Below are positions 62,579 through 64,000 of a stretch of DNA of 64,000 nucleotides, piece by piece (positions within the stretch are counted from its first letter, which is position 1; each line of letters opens with the position of its first letter). Below the pieces are notes generated by a model that saw only the letters and a program-made list of their open reading frames with translations, was not told the origin of the DNA and made no database searches. The DNA lies in the NCBI RefSeq assembly GCF_029892485.1, contig NZ_JARXVG010000010.1, positions 1-64,000 of the forward strand. The letters run 5' to 3'. A program made the position numbers and the translations under genes. The DNA is from Variovorax boronicumulans (GTDB lineage: Bacteria; Pseudomonadota; Gammaproteobacteria; Burkholderiales; Burkholderiaceae_C).

Positions 62579-62953
62579 TCACTTCTTCTTGGCTGGCGCC
62601 TTCTTGGCAACCGGCTTCGCGGCAGGCTTCGCAGCCGGCTTCGCGCTCACCGCCTTGTCGGCCTTGCGCTTGGCCGCCTTGGGATCGACGGCCGCCTTGA
62701 ATGCCGCGCCCGGGACGAACTTCGGAACCTTCTGTGCGGCGATCTTGATCTTCGTGCCAGCTTGCGGGTTGAAGCCCGTGCGCGCGGCCCGGGCAACCTG
62801 CTTGAAGGTGCCGAAGCCCACCAACTGGACGGGATCGCCCTTCTTCACGGCAGCAACGATCGTGCTGGTCACCGTCTCGAGGATTCGAGCAGCTTCTGCT
62901 TTGCTGACGGCGTGCTCGCCGGAGATTTTTTCGACAAGTTCGATGCGGTTCAC
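62579..62953 (-). CDS. HU-family DNA-binding protein with a Lys/Ala-rich tail
   Basis: A 124-residue protein. Residues 1-90 are an HU/IHF fold: NRIELVEKISGEHAVSKAEAARILETV, GDPVQLVGFGTFKQVARAARTGFNPQAGTKI and KVPKFVPGAAFK. The remaining 35 residues are a Lys/Ala/Pro repeat tail (KPAAKPAAKPVAKKAPAKKK), like a histone H1-type extension. The start is a GTG at 62953 after AAGGAATT. Such tailed HU proteins occur in Burkholderiales and may compact DNA or bind RNA. Confidence 0.92.
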   Translation of the reverse strand: MNRIELVEKISGEHAVSKAEAARILETVTSTIVAAVKKGDPVQLVGFGTFKQVARAARTGFNPQAGTKIKIAAQKVPKFVPGAAFKAAVDPKAAKRKADKAVSAKPAAKPAAKPVAKKAPAKKK

Positions 62954-63271
62954 TCAGTAATTCCTTGATCTGAAAAGAGTCTTTTCCTTATGGCCCGACG
63001 ACCGACCAGGGGCGGCCGTGGGCGCTGGAGTGTAGCTTCACGCCAATGGGCAGTGCCCCCGTCGATGCGCGTCGGTGCTTCAGGCGTCACAATGGAAGCG
63101 TCGAGGGGCCCCGGCAACGAGGCCCGGGCTCTCGATATCCCCCACCCTGCGGCCCTGGCGCGATCCGCGCCGACGATCGCCTGTTCTCCCGCAGTCCTTC
63201 CCGCTTCATCGCGCATGCGCCCCGCGGCCCCTCCCTTGCCAGCAACCACACGGTTCGAGAAAGCCTTCTTC
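62954..63271. other. Intergenic region between HU-like gene and RsbQ-like gene
   Basis: A 318-base gap holding two divergent promoters. A 107-codon minus-strand frame over it is Ala/Arg-rich with no recognisable fold, so I treat it as a shadow. TACACT on the minus strand near 63030 could be the -10 of the HU-like gene, giving a leader of about 75 bases. No RNA gene is apparent. Confidence 0.35.
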
Positions 63272-64000
63272 ATGAATCTGCAGCAACGTCACAGCATCCA
63301 TGCAGCCGGAAGCGGTCCCGCGACCCTTTTCTTCGCCCATGGATTCGGGTGCGACCAGAACATGTGGCGCCTGCTCGAACCCGAATACCGCAAGCGCTAC
63401 AAGACCGTGGTCTTCGATCTCGTCGGCAGCGGCAGCTCGGACCTGTCGGCCTTCGATCCCGACAAGTACGCAACGCTCGACGGCCATGCCCAGGACGTGG
63501 CCGAGATCGTGGCGGCGTACAGGGAAGGCCCGGCCGTGTTCGTCGGACATTCGGTGAGCGCCATGATCGGCGTCCTCGCGGACCTGGCCCATCCAGGCGC
63601 CGTCGCGGCGCACGCCATGGTGGGACCGTCGCCCTGCTACATCAACGACGGCGACTACATCGGCGGTTTCGAGCGCGCCGACATCGACTCGCTGCTGCAA
63701 ACCCTGGAGAGCAATTACCTCGGGTGGTCGAGCACGATGGCGCCGGCCATCATGGGCGCGCCCGACCAACCCGAGCTCGGCGTCGAGCTGACCAACAGCT
63801 TCTGCCGCACCGACCCGGAGATCGCGAAACATTTCGCGCGCGTGACCTTCCTGTCGGACCACCGGTCCGCGATTGCGAAGCTGCAGACGCCGTCGCTCAT
63901 TCTCCAGTGCGACGAAGACCTGATCGCTCCGGTCGCGGTCGGCGAATACATGCACAAGGTGATGCCGAACAGCATGCTCCGGATCATCGAGAACGTCGGG
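63272..64000 (+). CDS. RsbQ-like alpha/beta hydrolase (3' end beyond window)
   Basis: The first 243 residues of an alpha/beta hydrolase. FFAHGFGCDQNMW forms the oxyanion region, and GHSVSAMIG is the nucleophile elbow with the catalytic Ser. QCDEDLIAP carries the catalytic Asp, while the catalytic His lies beyond the edge. The sequence is of the RsbQ type, which in Bacillus partners with the RsbP phosphatase in energy-stress signalling and in other bacteria sits beside sensor kinases or GGDEF proteins. The next gene, outside the window, would show which. The ATG at 63272 is set by the fold start, without a strong ribosome site. Confidence 0.9.
   Translation, partial: MNLQQRHSIHAAGSGPATLFFAHGFGCDQNMWRLLEPEYRKRYKTVVFDLVGSGSSDLSAFDPDKYATLDGHAQDVAEIVAAYREGPAVFVGHSVSAMIGVLADLAHPGAVAAHAMVGPSPCYINDGDYIGGFERADIDSLLQTLESNYLGWSSTMAPAIMGAPDQPELGVELTNSFCRTDPEIAKHFARVTFLSDHRSAIAKLQTPSLILQCDEDLIAPVAVGEYMHKVMPNSMLRIIENVG

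Noticed and set aside
62950..63273. 107-codon minus-strand open frame upstream of the HU-like gene
   Set aside because: Ala/Arg-rich composition with no recognisable fold, and it fills the region expected to hold two divergent promoters.

Overview
The window is a high-GC, gene-dense chromosomal segment. Its gene content and orders such as gmk-rpoZ-spoT and hemW-rdgB-rph-PP2C-kinase, plus a wealth of tripartite-tricarboxylate (TTT/Bug) binding proteins, suggest a betaproteobacterium of the Comamonadaceae. Variovorax is my best guess. The assignment rests on gene content and protein style, not on a database search.

Layout. (1) 1-11.4 kb, minus strand: a type VI secretion (T6SS) core operon, tssA-tssB-tssC-hcp-tagJ-tssE-tssF-tssG-tssH(clpV), followed by a vgrG cut by the left edge. 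(2) 11.7-19.4 kb, plus strand and divergent from tssA: a VgrG island of vgrG, a small membrane protein, a DUF2169/pentapeptide fusion, a second pentapeptide protein, DUF3540 and a PAAR-like DUF4150 protein. It looks like a spike-loading set with no recognisable toxin. (3) 19.6-22.8 kb: DUF421, VOC and two SDR genes. (4) 22.9-31.1 kb: a seven-gene minus-strand catabolic operon (three TTT binding proteins, RraA-type aldolase/decarboxylase, hydroxyacid dehydrogenase, amidohydrolase, SMP-30 lactonase). It is divergent from an IclR regulator with a clear palindromic operator. A broken fumarylacetoacetate-hydrolase gene fused to a TTT gene remnant lies beside it. (5) 31.2-36.5 kb: a GRDP-like protein with six 12-residue Trp-Cys repeats, a CHASE-PAS-GAF-GGDEF-EAL c-di-GMP enzyme and a NarL-type response regulator. 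(6) 37-47.3 kb: housekeeping genes with tRNA-Ser and tRNA-Arg: hemW, rdgB, rph, a PP2C/Ser-Thr kinase pair, yicC, gmk, rpoZ, spoT, greB. (7) 47.3-58.2 kb: a DeoR regulator and a divergent deoC, tandem-domain aldehyde dehydrogenase (ALDH16-like), FucU/RbsD mutarotase, ribokinase-family kinase and sugar ABC transporter. (8) 58.2-62.5 kb: TTT binding protein, RraA-type protein and IlvD/Edd sugar-acid dehydratase, divergent from a GntR/FCD regulator. (9) 62.5-64 kb: an HU-like protein and an RsbQ-like hydrolase cut by the right edge.

How parts fit. Region 7 reads as uptake and breakdown of a (deoxy)pentose: mutarotase, kinase, aldolase (DeoC), then oxidation of the released aldehyde. It carries two different operator types: paired AATGTT-N8-AACATT sites before deoC, and a perfect LacI-type palindrome before the mutarotase. 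The two halves may therefore be controlled separately. Regions 4 and 8 share one logic: a local regulator, TTT binding proteins without their membrane partners, and RraA-family enzymes.

The most unusual single object is the GRDP-like protein with WCSLE repeats at 31.2-31.9 kb.
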